NCBI GenBank assembly: GCA_013329925.1
Contig: DUJK01000100.1
Location: 1-10,916, forward strand
Direction: 5' to 3'
DNA from: Candidatus Poseidoniaceae archaeon
Lineage (GTDB): Archaea; Thermoplasmatota; Poseidoniia; Poseidoniales; Poseidoniaceae
Length of the DNA stretch: 10,916 nt
In this document: positions 1-7,596 of the stretch, in pieces
Layout: every line of letters starts with the position of its first letter
Numbering within the stretch: position 1 is the stretch's first letter
Notes under the pieces: model-generated
What the model was told of the DNA's origin: nothing
The model's database searches: none
What the model saw: only the letters and a program-made list of their open reading frames with translations
Program-made: the position numbers and the translations under genes

Positions 1-3000
1 ATGAGTCAAACATTCAAATCAATCAGTCTAGTAACAATTATGCTACTTTCAGCCCTTTCAGGAATGGTAGTAGCGAGCGATTTTGCTGAAGCGAACACAG
101 TAGTAATTACCGAACCTCAACAAATTGTTGATGGTGGATCCGCCTCAGATACACAGACAGCCATAGTCGGAGATAGCCAAGGCAACGTCCACATTATATG
201 GGCAAGGAATAACCTGCATCTGTACTATTCGATGGTTGCTAGCAATGGGGAAATACTGATTGATGCAACTCAAATTACTAATGCAGGTATTCACAAGGTT
301 TGGCATCCTGATATTGTCGCTGATGCAGATGACAACATACACATCGTTTGGACTGATAAATCAGGCACTCACAAAATCATGTATACCGCTCTTAGCCCTT
401 ACAAAATCCAGCCCTTTAATGGTCAATCTTCCACTGATAATTCAATAACAGGTATCGATGATACTATAATTTCCCAAAGAGCGCAAGATCGAGATTGGGC
501 TTCTATTGATGTTGACTCCCAAGGCAATATTCACATTGCGTGGCAAGACGAATATGATTCTGAAGAGAAATTTTTCAACCAACCACAAATATACTACAGT
601 ATGATTCAACCTGATTTTGTCACTAACAACATCATCGTATTGTTTGATGATACATTGATCACGCCAATTATTGGTCACAAAGGACATCCAGACATTGTTG
701 TTGATGCTAACGACCAAGTGCAAATCGTTTGGGATGACACACGAGGTGGTAAAGTAGAACTGGTTTTCGTGATTGACACCTCGGGTTCAATGTATACGGA
801 ATGGGCTGATGTATGCACGGTAATTTACGGCGGGACATTTTCCGATGGCTCTTCATTCGAGGGCATAAAACCATTACTTGAAGTCGCCAATATGACTGTT
901 TATGAAACAATTTACGGTCTAGATGGCGGTTTTGGTCTTCCAAGTGCTGCTGACAGCGGAGATTGCGCAGGATTCAATCAAAACGCCGGACCAAGGTCAA
1001 CAGCTCTTGGCGATGGCGATGATTCTGGCGGAATAAGAACTCTAGCGAATACCATTTACAATGGCAATCCATACTCTGGCAACTCTGGAGAAGATTGGGG
1101 GCCAGGGACAAACTGGGCTTGCCTATCTTGGAAAGATGGCGCTGGAAATGTGCCAGGAAACCCTCCTACGTCGGCAGATCATAAATGGAATCCAAATGCA
1201 ACAAAAATTGTGCTACCTGTTTCAGATGAAGGACCTAAAGATGGTGACCCTTCTCAACAAGCAGATGATATTAATTCAATAGACGAAGCCCACGATAATT
1301 GCGTTAAGGCAGGGGTAATCCCAATTGGTCTCTATGGTCAAGGTTACGGTGGTGCTGGTAGTGTTCAATCTCACTTCCTAGATTTAGCAAAATGTCCAAA
1401 CGGCGTCGTATCAACCCAAGCGAGAAATTGCCCAGGCTCAGACCCGTCAAACAACCCTCGAACAGTAAATGCTGGCGGACAAGCGTATGAGTTCCCATCT
1501 GGCGGCGGCGGAGCAGGCGCTATGGCTTTACTAGTAGAAGCAATGGTTTTCGTTGCAACAAATAATTCAAGAGAAATTTACATGACTGTATTAGATCCTT
1601 ACGCCAAGATGGAAAATGACCCAACCTGGATTCCAGGAGGAACTGGCCACAGCGTGGTCAATGGTAACTACATCGAGGATACAGGACCAGGCGAAGAAGG
1701 CCATCTTGTAGTGGTTAATGACACGCGAGTCACTATTGATGATGCATATTCCTTCCACCCATCTATTGGTGTTGATATGCAAGGCAATACTCACATTGCA
1801 TGGATGGACGGTAGAGATTATGGTTTCGAAAAGTCTGCCAATTATGAGGTATATTATACCAAGCTTCGGTTACAAGGTGCTGGTGCTTTTGATGGGGCTG
1901 AAGAAGGACTCTCCACCTATGCAATAAAGAAAATACAAGACACTCCAATCTCTAATGTTGAGGGATTATCCGGTTTGGCGGCTAATCGCCCTTGGTCTGG
2001 CCATTCGATCTATCCATCATTGCTAACCGATGAACAAAACAACGTCCATATCGCTTGGGTCGATTCCGCTAATGTTACAGCCGGTGAAGAGATCCAGTAT
2101 ACTAGACTGAATCAAACAGATCTAACCGGGCTAGGAGAGTTTGCTTTAGATCCTTGGGAAATTGTCTCAATTACCACATGGGCCAGCAATAAGCTTGGAA
2201 CAGATACAGCAGGTAGGCCTGAAATAGGAATTCCTCCTGCATTTGCTAACGATTTGGGAAGTGGTGCTCACGTCGGTTGGTCGGATAGAAACAAATGTAA
2301 TGATGAGCAAAATGGTGCATTTACTATTTGCTATTCACATGTTCTAACTGGGCAAGTAGATGTTGAATTGGCTCTAGGTGAAACGTTCTATCACGTTATT
2401 GAACCGGGCGAACAAACACTCTATAACATGACAATGAACAATTCTACCCCCGGAGATATTGATTTAGTTGCAGATACTTATGGATTAAACATCTCTGGTG
2501 TGCCAACAAATTGGACTGCACAAATTTTCTTTGCTAACAACCAAACCCAAATAACTCCAACTACGCCTATTTATCTGAAAGGTGGAGAATTCATTAATTT
2601 CTATCTAAGAGTTCAAGCACCAACAATTTATCAAGCAAATGAAGATGAATTGGCTCAGATAGTAGTCACTGCGAAATCCTACAAAGATCCTGCTATTAGG
2701 TCGGATTTAACCACGTTAACATTAATGGATGTTGTTCACGGAATAAGTCTAGATACATCACTTAGTGTTCAGGATATCGAGCAAGGAAGTCAGGCGACAT
2801 TTTCAATTACGATAACCAACACTGGCAACGTTCAGGATAGTTTCCTATTCTGGGACCCTAATACCTTGGAAGGTCAACAAGAATGGTTATTACCATTTGG
2901 CTGGGAAATTACTTTCCCGCTACGTGTCGAACTTGATCCGGGTAAATCAACTACCAAAATACTCACAGTAAAGGTACCATCAACAGAAGATCCTGGTGCA

Positions 3001-5148
3001 TTTGTAATTTACCTGAAGGGCTGGTCGGAAGGAGAGCCGATTAAGTCAGTGGACAAAGGAACTTATGATATTCTTGAACTAGGTATCTTTGTTTCAATCC
3101 AATCTGAAGGAAATATTGTGTTTGAGGAATTGCTCCCAGAGGACAGCGAAAAAGAAGTGATGGCAGGACAATGTCATACCTTTGAACAAGATGTGACCAA
3201 GAACTTTGAGTCTGGAAACCTAATCTTTAGCACCCCTGGTGCGCCAGCTGAAAAGCCAGATGATATCGACGATGCAACTTGGCAACAATCAAACTGGGTT
3301 GTTGATGTTGATTTCTCTCAAACCCTAGGTGGCAGCGATGCAACTCTTGGTACTCCAATAGAATGGAAATTAGACCCAGGTACTACCTTCAAGACTTACT
3401 TAGTAAGAGTTACACTTTGTGTTCCAGAAGATGCTAGCATTGGTTCTAAGAGTATAACCTTGCAAGCTAACTTAGAGGGCTATCAAAAAGTCTCAGACTC
3501 AGCAAGATATACCATCAATGTGATTCATGAATATAGCCTTGAGACCACTATCGAGCAAGAGGCAGATAGATTGGTAACAGTTACCGATTCTTTTGGTAAT
3601 CCAGTTTCTGCAATAGCGGTTAACCCTGGCGAAAACATAGTTCTACCAACCACTACTATCAACAACGGTAACGGTCCTGACCGATTTGATTTCAGACTTA
3701 CCACAGTAACAGATCCAACAGGAGTTCCAGTTAGAACTGGTCATTGGGATATCATAATTCCACGTGAAAGTCTTGAGGAATTAGATCGTGATTCAGATCA
3801 AACTTTCGATGTTTTGATGAATGTGCCAGAATTTGATATTGCAGCAGGATTGTATGTAGTAGAATTCCAAACGCTTTCAGAAGAAGCATATCCAAATGAA
3901 GATAATCGATTGACTAGAGAAAGAGATTCCGACTTTTTGTACGTTTATGTCAATGAATTTTACGACATGGAAATTTACATGGATCCAGCAGTGGACAACC
4001 CAGTGAAAGTATCAGCACCTGGTAAGATCGTCAGTTTCTCAGTTAACATAACCAATAACGGCAACGTAGAAGACTGGCCAACTTTGAACAATCACACCGC
4101 ACAACAGGAAGGAAACGCGTTAATTTGGTCAGAACTACCTGGAATGGGTAGTTTGACTGATTGGTCGGTTGAATGGCGTACTATCAAGAAAATAAGTAAT
4201 GATTTGGAGGTTGACGAACCGTGCGTTGAAATTTCAGAGCCAATGCCTGCAGGAGATGCAAGCCAAATAGAAATTGACAACTTCTATGCAACAGTTGAGG
4301 AAGCACAGGATTCAATACGCTGTGCAGTAATTCCATCCGGGGATAGTTTCGTTTACATGATGCCTAAGATGGCACCTTATCAAACAATAGAAATGGTTGC
4401 AGTGGTAAAAATCTCAACCACGGCTAAACTTGACACTAGAGTTGTTGGTTTGAAAGTTGTTTCCAAGGCAGGAGATATGACTGAAGGAGGCGATTACGAT
4501 TCCTCACCATCTTGGCAAGGAGAGAACCTAGACAGCAACGAATTTATTGTGACATTGAGTCTGAAAGCGCCTGATTTAAAGATTGATAAAATAATTATCA
4601 CAGATTATAGCGCTGAAATTGATTCGACCATTCCTATTGGTATTGTATTGCAAAATAGAGGTAATACTCATGCAATTGATATTGAGATAGTATTGTGTCA
4701 ATATGATGATGTCAATAGTCAATCAATTATCAATGACATCGAAAAGAATGGCTGTGCAGAAGACAGTATTGTCATGCGTCAAGTTGTCGGTGCTCTACTT
4801 GCTCCTGATGCATCAGAGGAATTTAAAGAAATTGAAATCTATTTACTTTATCCGGTAGTTGCAGGAAGTAAAGGCATCTATGTAGTAGTCGACCCGATGA
4901 ATGAAATTGTTGAAGCTAGTGAAAAGAATAACATCGTAGCTGTTTCAGAACCACTGGAATCGCCTAACCCGTTCATAGATGTTGCATCTCAAGTCATCGC
5001 TAAAACTGCATTACCATTTGTGGTAATCCTACTAACACTGTCTTTACTTGGTGTAGTTTACTTTGTCGGAAAGGCTCGTAGAGAAGAAGCAAAGTTAAGG
5101 ATTGCAGAACAGTCTTCATTAGTTTCAGTACTTGAATCTGAAAATTAA
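1..5148 (+). CDS. Giant cell-surface protein: beta-propeller with inserted VWA domain, Ig-like/CARDB stalk, C-terminal membrane anchor
   Basis: A 1715-residue protein that I infer acts outside the cell in adhesion or ligand binding; no enzymatic motif was seen. Residues 1-25 form a signal peptide ending in VVA-S. Seven repeats with the core [N/D]xxHIxWxD place their Trp at 67, 117, 181, 244, 601, 686 and 760, which suggests a seven-blade propeller. Between blade-4 halves WDDTRGG (244-250) and REIYMTVLDP (524-533) sits a von Willebrand A domain. It has a MIDAS motif DTSGS (259-263) and a second metal-site candidate Asp409 in KIVLPVSDEGP. Residues about 785-1650 are successive beta-sandwich modules, several with an NxGN core (942-943, 1223-1224, 1354-1355, 1554-1555). 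The last resembles CARDB and precedes a TM helix at 1671-1690 and a charged tail. The start lies on the first base of the window, so an upstream start cannot be excluded, but the signal peptide supports this one. Its promoter is outside the window. Confidence 0.88.
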   Translation: MSQTFKSISLVTIMLLSALSGMVVASDFAEANTVVITEPQQIVDGGSASDTQTAIVGDSQGNVHIIWARNNLHLYYSMVASNGEILIDATQITNAGIHKVWHPDIVADADDNIHIVWTDKSGTHKIMYTALSPYKIQPFNGQSSTDNSITGIDDTIISQRAQDRDWASIDVDSQGNIHIAWQDEYDSEEKFFNQPQIYYSMIQPDFVTNNIIVLFDDTLITPIIGHKGHPDIVVDANDQVQIVWDDTRGGKVELVFVIDTSGSMYTEWADVCTVIYGGTFSDGSSFEGIKPLLEVANMTVYETIYGLDGGFGLPSAADSGDCAGFNQNAGPRSTALGDGDDSGGIRTLANTIYNGNPYSGNSGEDWGPGTNWACLSWKDGAGNVPGNPPTSADHKWNPNATKIVLPVSDEGPKDGDPSQQADDINSIDEAHDNCVKAGVIPIGLYGQGYGGAGSVQSHFLDLAKCPNGVVSTQARNCPGSDPSNNPRTVNAGGQAYEFPSGGGGAGAMALLVEAMVFVATNNSREIYMTVLDPYAKMENDPTWIPGGTGHSVVNGNYIEDTGPGEEGHLVVVNDTRVTIDDAYSFHPSIGVDMQGNTHIAWMDGRDYGFEKSANYEVYYTKLRLQGAGAFDGAEEGLSTYAIKKIQDTPISNVEGLSGLAANRPWSGHSIYPSLLTDEQNNVHIAWVDSANVTAGEEIQYTRLNQTDLTGLGEFALDPWEIVSITTWASNKLGTDTAGRPEIGIPPAFANDLGSGAHVGWSDRNKCNDEQNGAFTICYSHVLTGQVDVELALGETFYHVIEPGEQTLYNMTMNNSTPGDIDLVADTYGLNISGVPTNWTAQIFFANNQTQITPTTPIYLKGGEFINFYLRVQAPTIYQANEDELAQIVVTAKSYKDPAIRSDLTTLTLMDVVHGISLDTSLSVQDIEQGSQATFSITITNTGNVQDSFLFWDPNTLEGQQEWLLPFGWEITFPLRVELDPGKSTTKILTVKVPSTEDPGAFVIYLKGWSEGEPIKSVDKGTYDILELGIFVSIQSEGNIVFEELLPEDSEKEVMAGQCHTFEQDVTKNFESGNLIFSTPGAPAEKPDDIDDATWQQSNWVVDVDFSQTLGGSDATLGTPIEWKLDPGTTFKTYLVRVTLCVPEDASIGSKSITLQANLEGYQKVSDSARYTINVIHEYSLETTIEQEADRLVTVTDSFGNPVSAIAVNPGENIVLPTTTINNGNGPDRFDFRLTTVTDPTGVPVRTGHWDIIIPRESLEELDRDSDQTFDVLMNVPEFDIAAGLYVVEFQTLSEEAYPNEDNRLTRERDSDFLYVYVNEFYDMEIYMDPAVDNPVKVSAPGKIVSFSVNITNNGNVEDWPTLNNHTAQQEGNALIWSELPGMGSLTDWSVEWRTIKKISNDLEVDEPCVEISEPMPAGDASQIEIDNFYATVEEAQDSIRCAVIPSGDSFVYMMPKMAPYQTIEMVAVVKISTTAKLDTRVVGLKVVSKAGDMTEGGDYDSSPSWQGENLDSNEFIVTLSLKAPDLKIDKIIITDYSAEIDSTIPIGIVLQNRGNTHAIDIEIVLCQYDDVNSQSIINDIEKNGCAEDSIVMRQVVGALLAPDASEEFKEIEIYLLYPVVAGSKGIYVVVDPMNEIVEASEKNNIVAVSEPLESPNPFIDVASQVIAKTALPFVVILLTLSLLGVVYFVGKARREEAKLRIAEQSSLVSVLESEN

Positions 5149-5149
5149 C

Positions 5150-5902
5150 TTAGCTAGACTTTTTGTAATCGCCCAGCCACCAATATAGGTTGGAGTTTTC
5201 GGGTGTAACTATAATGTGGCCTGCCTTTTCTGAGATTTGTCGTTGAAGCTTCACTCTAACTTCTTCCAGTAATTCAGAAACTTGTCGTTGTCCCAATTGC
5301 AGTTCTTTGCTTAACATGTTAAGATCGAGTCGCTTTTCTGGCGCTTCAATAATTGTATGAATCATTGCCCTCTCTTCATACTGTTCAAAATCACTATCTA
5401 CTCCTTGCGAAATACGGTTTCTGATATGTTGATGCAATGATATCAATGCATCTCTTTGACCGTCTAATTGCTCAATCACTTGATTGAGTTCAGCCAAATA
5501 TGCCACGCCTTCACTTACTGAGATGCGTTTCCTTCCACTGACTACTTCGGCAACTCCGTGGGTTGCCTCAGGTAATTTCCTCGATAACCGCATAGGTCCG
5601 CCAGCAGGTAGTTTTCGTTGTTCACAATTAAACAAATCAGGGCCTAAATCAATTCTGATTGAAATCGCTTCTTGAACAGTATAAATCGTTCTTGGTGGCC
5701 CGCCCTTTTCACTTGGAACCTTCATTTTAGTCACGAAATTTCCTTTTTCTAATTCTTTCAAATGCTTCTTTATTGCTTGTTGACTAACTCCAATCAATTC
5801 AGCCAACTGCATAGGATAGTGAGGCTCTCTAACAAGCCTCTCCAAGATTTGTCTGCGAACTTTGTTCTGCAAAAGGGATAGTGCAAGGTCAAGGTCTGCC
5901 AT
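5150..5902 (-). CDS. ArsR-like winged-helix transcriptional regulator with a second C-terminal helical DNA-binding-like domain
   Basis: A 250-residue soluble, probably DNA-binding protein. The N-terminus is a winged helix-turn-helix of ArsR/MarR-like type: helices at about 5-26 (LLQNKVRRQILERL), turn-helix at 31-52 with the recognition segment GVSQQAIKKHLKELEK, and a basic wing at 57-75. A loop region (80-125) leads into a long helix at about 130-165 that could mediate dimerisation. Residues 178-222 (LDLNMLSKELQLGQRQVSELL) look like a second helix-turn-helix. No metal-binding Cys cluster is visible (only Cys93), so metal sensing is not supported. It follows the membrane-protein gene by 42 nt and may be last in the topoisomerase VI transcript or have its own promoter. 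A palindromic element lies just upstream. The ribosome binding site is weak (AGGT 8 nt before ATG). Its targets cannot be told from the sequence. Confidence 0.85.
   Translation of the reverse strand: MADLDLALSLLQNKVRRQILERLVREPHYPMQLAELIGVSQQAIKKHLKELEKGNFVTKMKVPSEKGGPPRTIYTVQEAISIRIDLGPDLFNCEQRKLPAGGPMRLSRKLPEATHGVAEVVSGRKRISVSEGVAYLAELNQVIEQLDGQRDALISLHQHIRNRISQGVDSDFEQYEERAMIHTIIEAPEKRLDLNMLSKELQLGQRQVSELLEEVRVKLQRQISEKAGHIIVTPENSNLYWWLGDYKKSS
5160..5164 (+). terminator. T-tract candidate terminator for the giant surface-protein gene
   Basis: A TTTTT run lies 12 nt past the stop of the plus-strand gene, inside the 3' end of the convergent regulator gene. Archaeal RNA polymerase can terminate at T-tracts without a hairpin, but a single T5 is weak evidence. 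Confidence 0.25.
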
Positions 5903-5909
5903 ATTGCTA

Positions 5910-5924
5910 AACCTAAGGTTACCT
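5910..5924. promoter_or_regulatory. Overlapping palindromes upstream of the winged-helix regulator
   Basis: The plus strand reads AACCTAAGGTTACCT. It contains AACCT-A-AGGTT (5910-5920) and AGGT-T-ACCT (5916-5924), and another AACCT occurs at 5933-5937. The element lies 8-22 nt upstream of the regulator's ATG, a plausible autoregulatory operator for a dimeric winged-helix protein. Binding is inferred only. Confidence 0.3.
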
Positions 5925-5944
5925 AATTGATGAACCTTTTCAAA

Positions 5945-6520
5945 TTAGTTAGTTCTATTCTGATAAATTAGCAATGCACCAGTTATCAGTAGGATACCGC
6001 CAATAACCATCATTGTTATTGCTAAACCAGACTTTAGTGAGGCCTCATACTCCCAGTCTACCGCAAATTGTTGCAATGTTTGGGTATCATCGCCGCCCGC
6101 AACAAAACGATATTCGCCAGGGCTAGGATTCCATACAATCTCTCCATTCGATGTAGGTCCGCCAGCTATCATAATCACAGACTCTTTGTCACACTCGTAA
6201 TAATCTGTTTTTAATTCACACTTTTCTGCTTCTGCAGCCTCAGCAATACCAATCCATACACCTGATTTTTGCCAGGAGATTTGTACATCAACATCTGCCG
6301 CAATAGCCTCACTTGGTATCTCTAATATTTCCCCAGACATCCCCCAATAACAAGTCACTTCGTCCTCTCCAACTAGTGGTAAGCCTTCTTCCACAGTGCA
6401 GGGGGGTAGCATAGCATCAACGGATTCAGCATCACTCAAAGTATTGGTCACAGCTAATGACGATATTATCAACATCAATAAACCAAAAATTGTGATGCTA
6501 ATCGAGATATACTTATTCAC
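5945..6520 (-). CDS. Small membrane protein, TM-ectodomain-TM, unknown function
   Basis: A 191-residue protein of no recognised family. A TM helix or uncleaved signal spans about residues 5-25. An acidic extracytoplasmic domain follows with Cys41, 57, 101 and 110, possibly two disulfides. A beta-strand block around NPSPGEYRFV (131-140) precedes a second TM at about 165-186, and the protein ends in a short tail YQNRTN. The layout and the GEY...TM...YQ ending match the upstream neighbour, suggesting tandem paralogues. I chose the GTG at 6518-6520 because it has AGGTGAT 3 nt upstream and lies 8 nt after the neighbour's stop. An in-frame ATG at 6551-6553 would add 11 residues (MERLGRKLGDL), overlap the neighbour by 25 nt and has no good ribosome binding site. 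The gene product is likely co-expressed with its neighbour. Confidence 0.75.
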   Translation of the reverse strand: MNKYISISITIFGLLMLIISSLAVTNTLSDAESVDAMLPPCTVEEGLPLVGEDEVTCYWGMSGEILEIPSEAIAADVDVQISWQKSGVWIGIAEAAEAEKCELKTDYYECDKESVIMIAGGPTSNGEIVWNPSPGEYRFVAGGDDTQTLQQFAVDWEYEASLKSGLAITMMVIGGILLITGALLIYQNRTN

Positions 6521-6523
6521 TAA

Positions 6524-6530
6524 ATCACCT
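6524..6530 (-). promoter_or_regulatory. Ribosome binding site deciding the GTG start of the small membrane protein
   Basis: On the minus strand AGGTGAT lies 3 nt before GTG (6518-6520). It overlaps the TAG stop of the preceding gene (6529-6531), an arrangement that suits translational coupling. It is a 7-base match to the archaeal GGAGGTGAT consensus. Confidence 0.6.
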
Positions 6531-7554
6531 AATTTTCGTCCCAATCTTTCCATGCATTAGGCTTTCCTGAGGCCTTATTTTCTGTGGTTTTTGGAGATTT
6601 ATCTTGCACAATTTTAGTCGTGTCTTCTACTTCCAGTTTAGTGGAAAAATTATCACCGTCGTCCCATGAAGCGATTTCCTTTGTGTTTGTGACCTTCTTG
6701 ACCGGTTGTTCGGTGCGGACACGGTTATAATCGGCAAAAGGATCGCTGACCCTGCTTTGTGCTTCATCCACATCGCCTTTCATTAAGGCAAATACTTGTT
6801 CTGTGGTCAATAATGTACCATTTTGAACATCTTCGCTACCATCAACAAAGTCACTCGATTCAGTTAAACCAGTATCAGCAAACGGATTGTCGACCTTTTC
6901 TACTACCGCCTGTTGCTGTAATTTAGCAATATTTTCTGGAGTCAAATCAGTGATTGGCATCATTTGCCCGTTTGCTCCGACCATCATCATCTTAGGGCCC
7001 TTGCCATTCTTATTAGTCTGGTAAAGAATGAACGCTACGGGCAGAATTATGATCCCAAGACAACATGTTGCTCCACCAAATACCAGTGCAGGTTGTTCAA
7101 GTAATTTCCATTGAGCACTAGTCGCATCAACTAACCAAACCGTAGAATTTTCGCATCCTGTTTCGCATACTACCTGCAAAACATATTCTCCACTTTCCTC
7201 TACTTCCCACCCATCCAAAATGATAAATTTACTACCATCTGAGTCCATAGGCGTCCAGTCTGTTTTGCAGTTACTACTCTCCAATGCATCATCTTGGACA
7301 TTAGAACCAACCATCTTAAACAGGCTAACATTACTAATATCATCATCTATGATGACTGCAGAATAACAACTTTTTGATAATTCAACAGCGACACTGCCAT
7401 CACCAGTTTGTGAGGCTTCACTGATTTTTTTGGGACTAGCAGCATCATCTATTTTGTCAACATTAGAAAAAATTGCAATAGAGCCAAGCAAAATAAAGAC
7501 TAACCCAATTATTGCAACACGCATAGCCCAAGGGTTACCAGAATTCTGCGCCAT
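6529..7554 (-). CDS. Two-TM membrane protein with long acidic cytoplasmic tail, unknown function
   Basis: A 341-residue protein of no recognised family. TM1 spans about 11-31 (VAIIGLVFILLGSIAIF). An extracytoplasmic domain (32-155) follows with Cys63, 96, 130 and 134 and a strand block EESGEYVLQVV (119-129). TM2 spans about 156-179. The tail of about 160 residues is probably cytoplasmic, low-complexity and charged, with the related motifs NPFADTG (223-229) and DPFADYN (271-277) and a C-terminus NAWKDWDEN. A Met-rich stretch MMMVGANGQMMP (189-200) follows TM2. The start at 7552-7554 was chosen because GAGGAG lies 5 nt upstream. In-frame TTG and ATG codons at 7584 and 7581 lack a ribosome binding site and would put a non-hydrophobic leader before TM1. 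It lies 42 nt after top6A. The tail could recruit cytoplasmic partners, but this is inference. Confidence 0.78.
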   Translation of the reverse strand: MAQNSGNPWAMRVAIIGLVFILLGSIAIFSNVDKIDDAASPKKISEASQTGDGSVAVELSKSCYSAVIIDDDISNVSLFKMVGSNVQDDALESSNCKTDWTPMDSDGSKFIILDGWEVEESGEYVLQVVCETGCENSTVWLVDATSAQWKLLEQPALVFGGATCCLGIIILPVAFILYQTNKNGKGPKMMMVGANGQMMPITDLTPENIAKLQQQAVVEKVDNPFADTGLTESSDFVDGSEDVQNGTLLTTEQVFALMKGDVDEAQSRVSDPFADYNRVRTEQPVKKVTNTKEIASWDDGDNFSTKLEVEDTTKIVQDKSPKTTENKASGKPNAWKDWDEN

Positions 7555-7559
7555 GACTA

Positions 7560-7565
7560 CTCCTC
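7560..7565 (-). promoter_or_regulatory. Ribosome binding site deciding the start at 7554
   Basis: Minus-strand GAGGAG lies 5 nt before the ATG at 7552-7554. The upstream alternatives at 7581 and 7584 are preceded by no purine-rich match, so this site favours the shorter protein. Confidence 0.6.
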
Positions 7566-7596
7566 GGTAGAAGTCCTCCATCAATGCTTGTACAAA

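Noticed and set aside
1498..1520. GGC-rich tract that looks like a short tandem repeat
   Set aside because: It encodes a Gly-rich loop (SGGGGAGA) of the VWA domain in frame; too short and uneven to be a repeat element.
5150..5902. Metal-sensing ArsR repressor
   Set aside because: The winged helix is ArsR-like but the protein has only one Cys and no metal-binding His/Cys cluster.
6521..6553. Longer ATG start for the small membrane protein with a 25-nt gene overlap
   Set aside because: No good ribosome binding site precedes it, whereas the GTG at 6518-6520 has AGGTGAT and a normal 8-nt gap; the ATG remains possible.
6729..6888. NPF/DPF motifs as eukaryote-like endocytic adaptor sites
   Set aside because: Two matches to a three-residue motif in an acidic tail do not support an endocytic role, and no adaptor-like gene is nearby.
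7555..7596. Hairpin or terminator between top6A and the next gene
   Set aside because: Only a weak 4-base stem is present and no T-tract, so it does not support transcription stop there.
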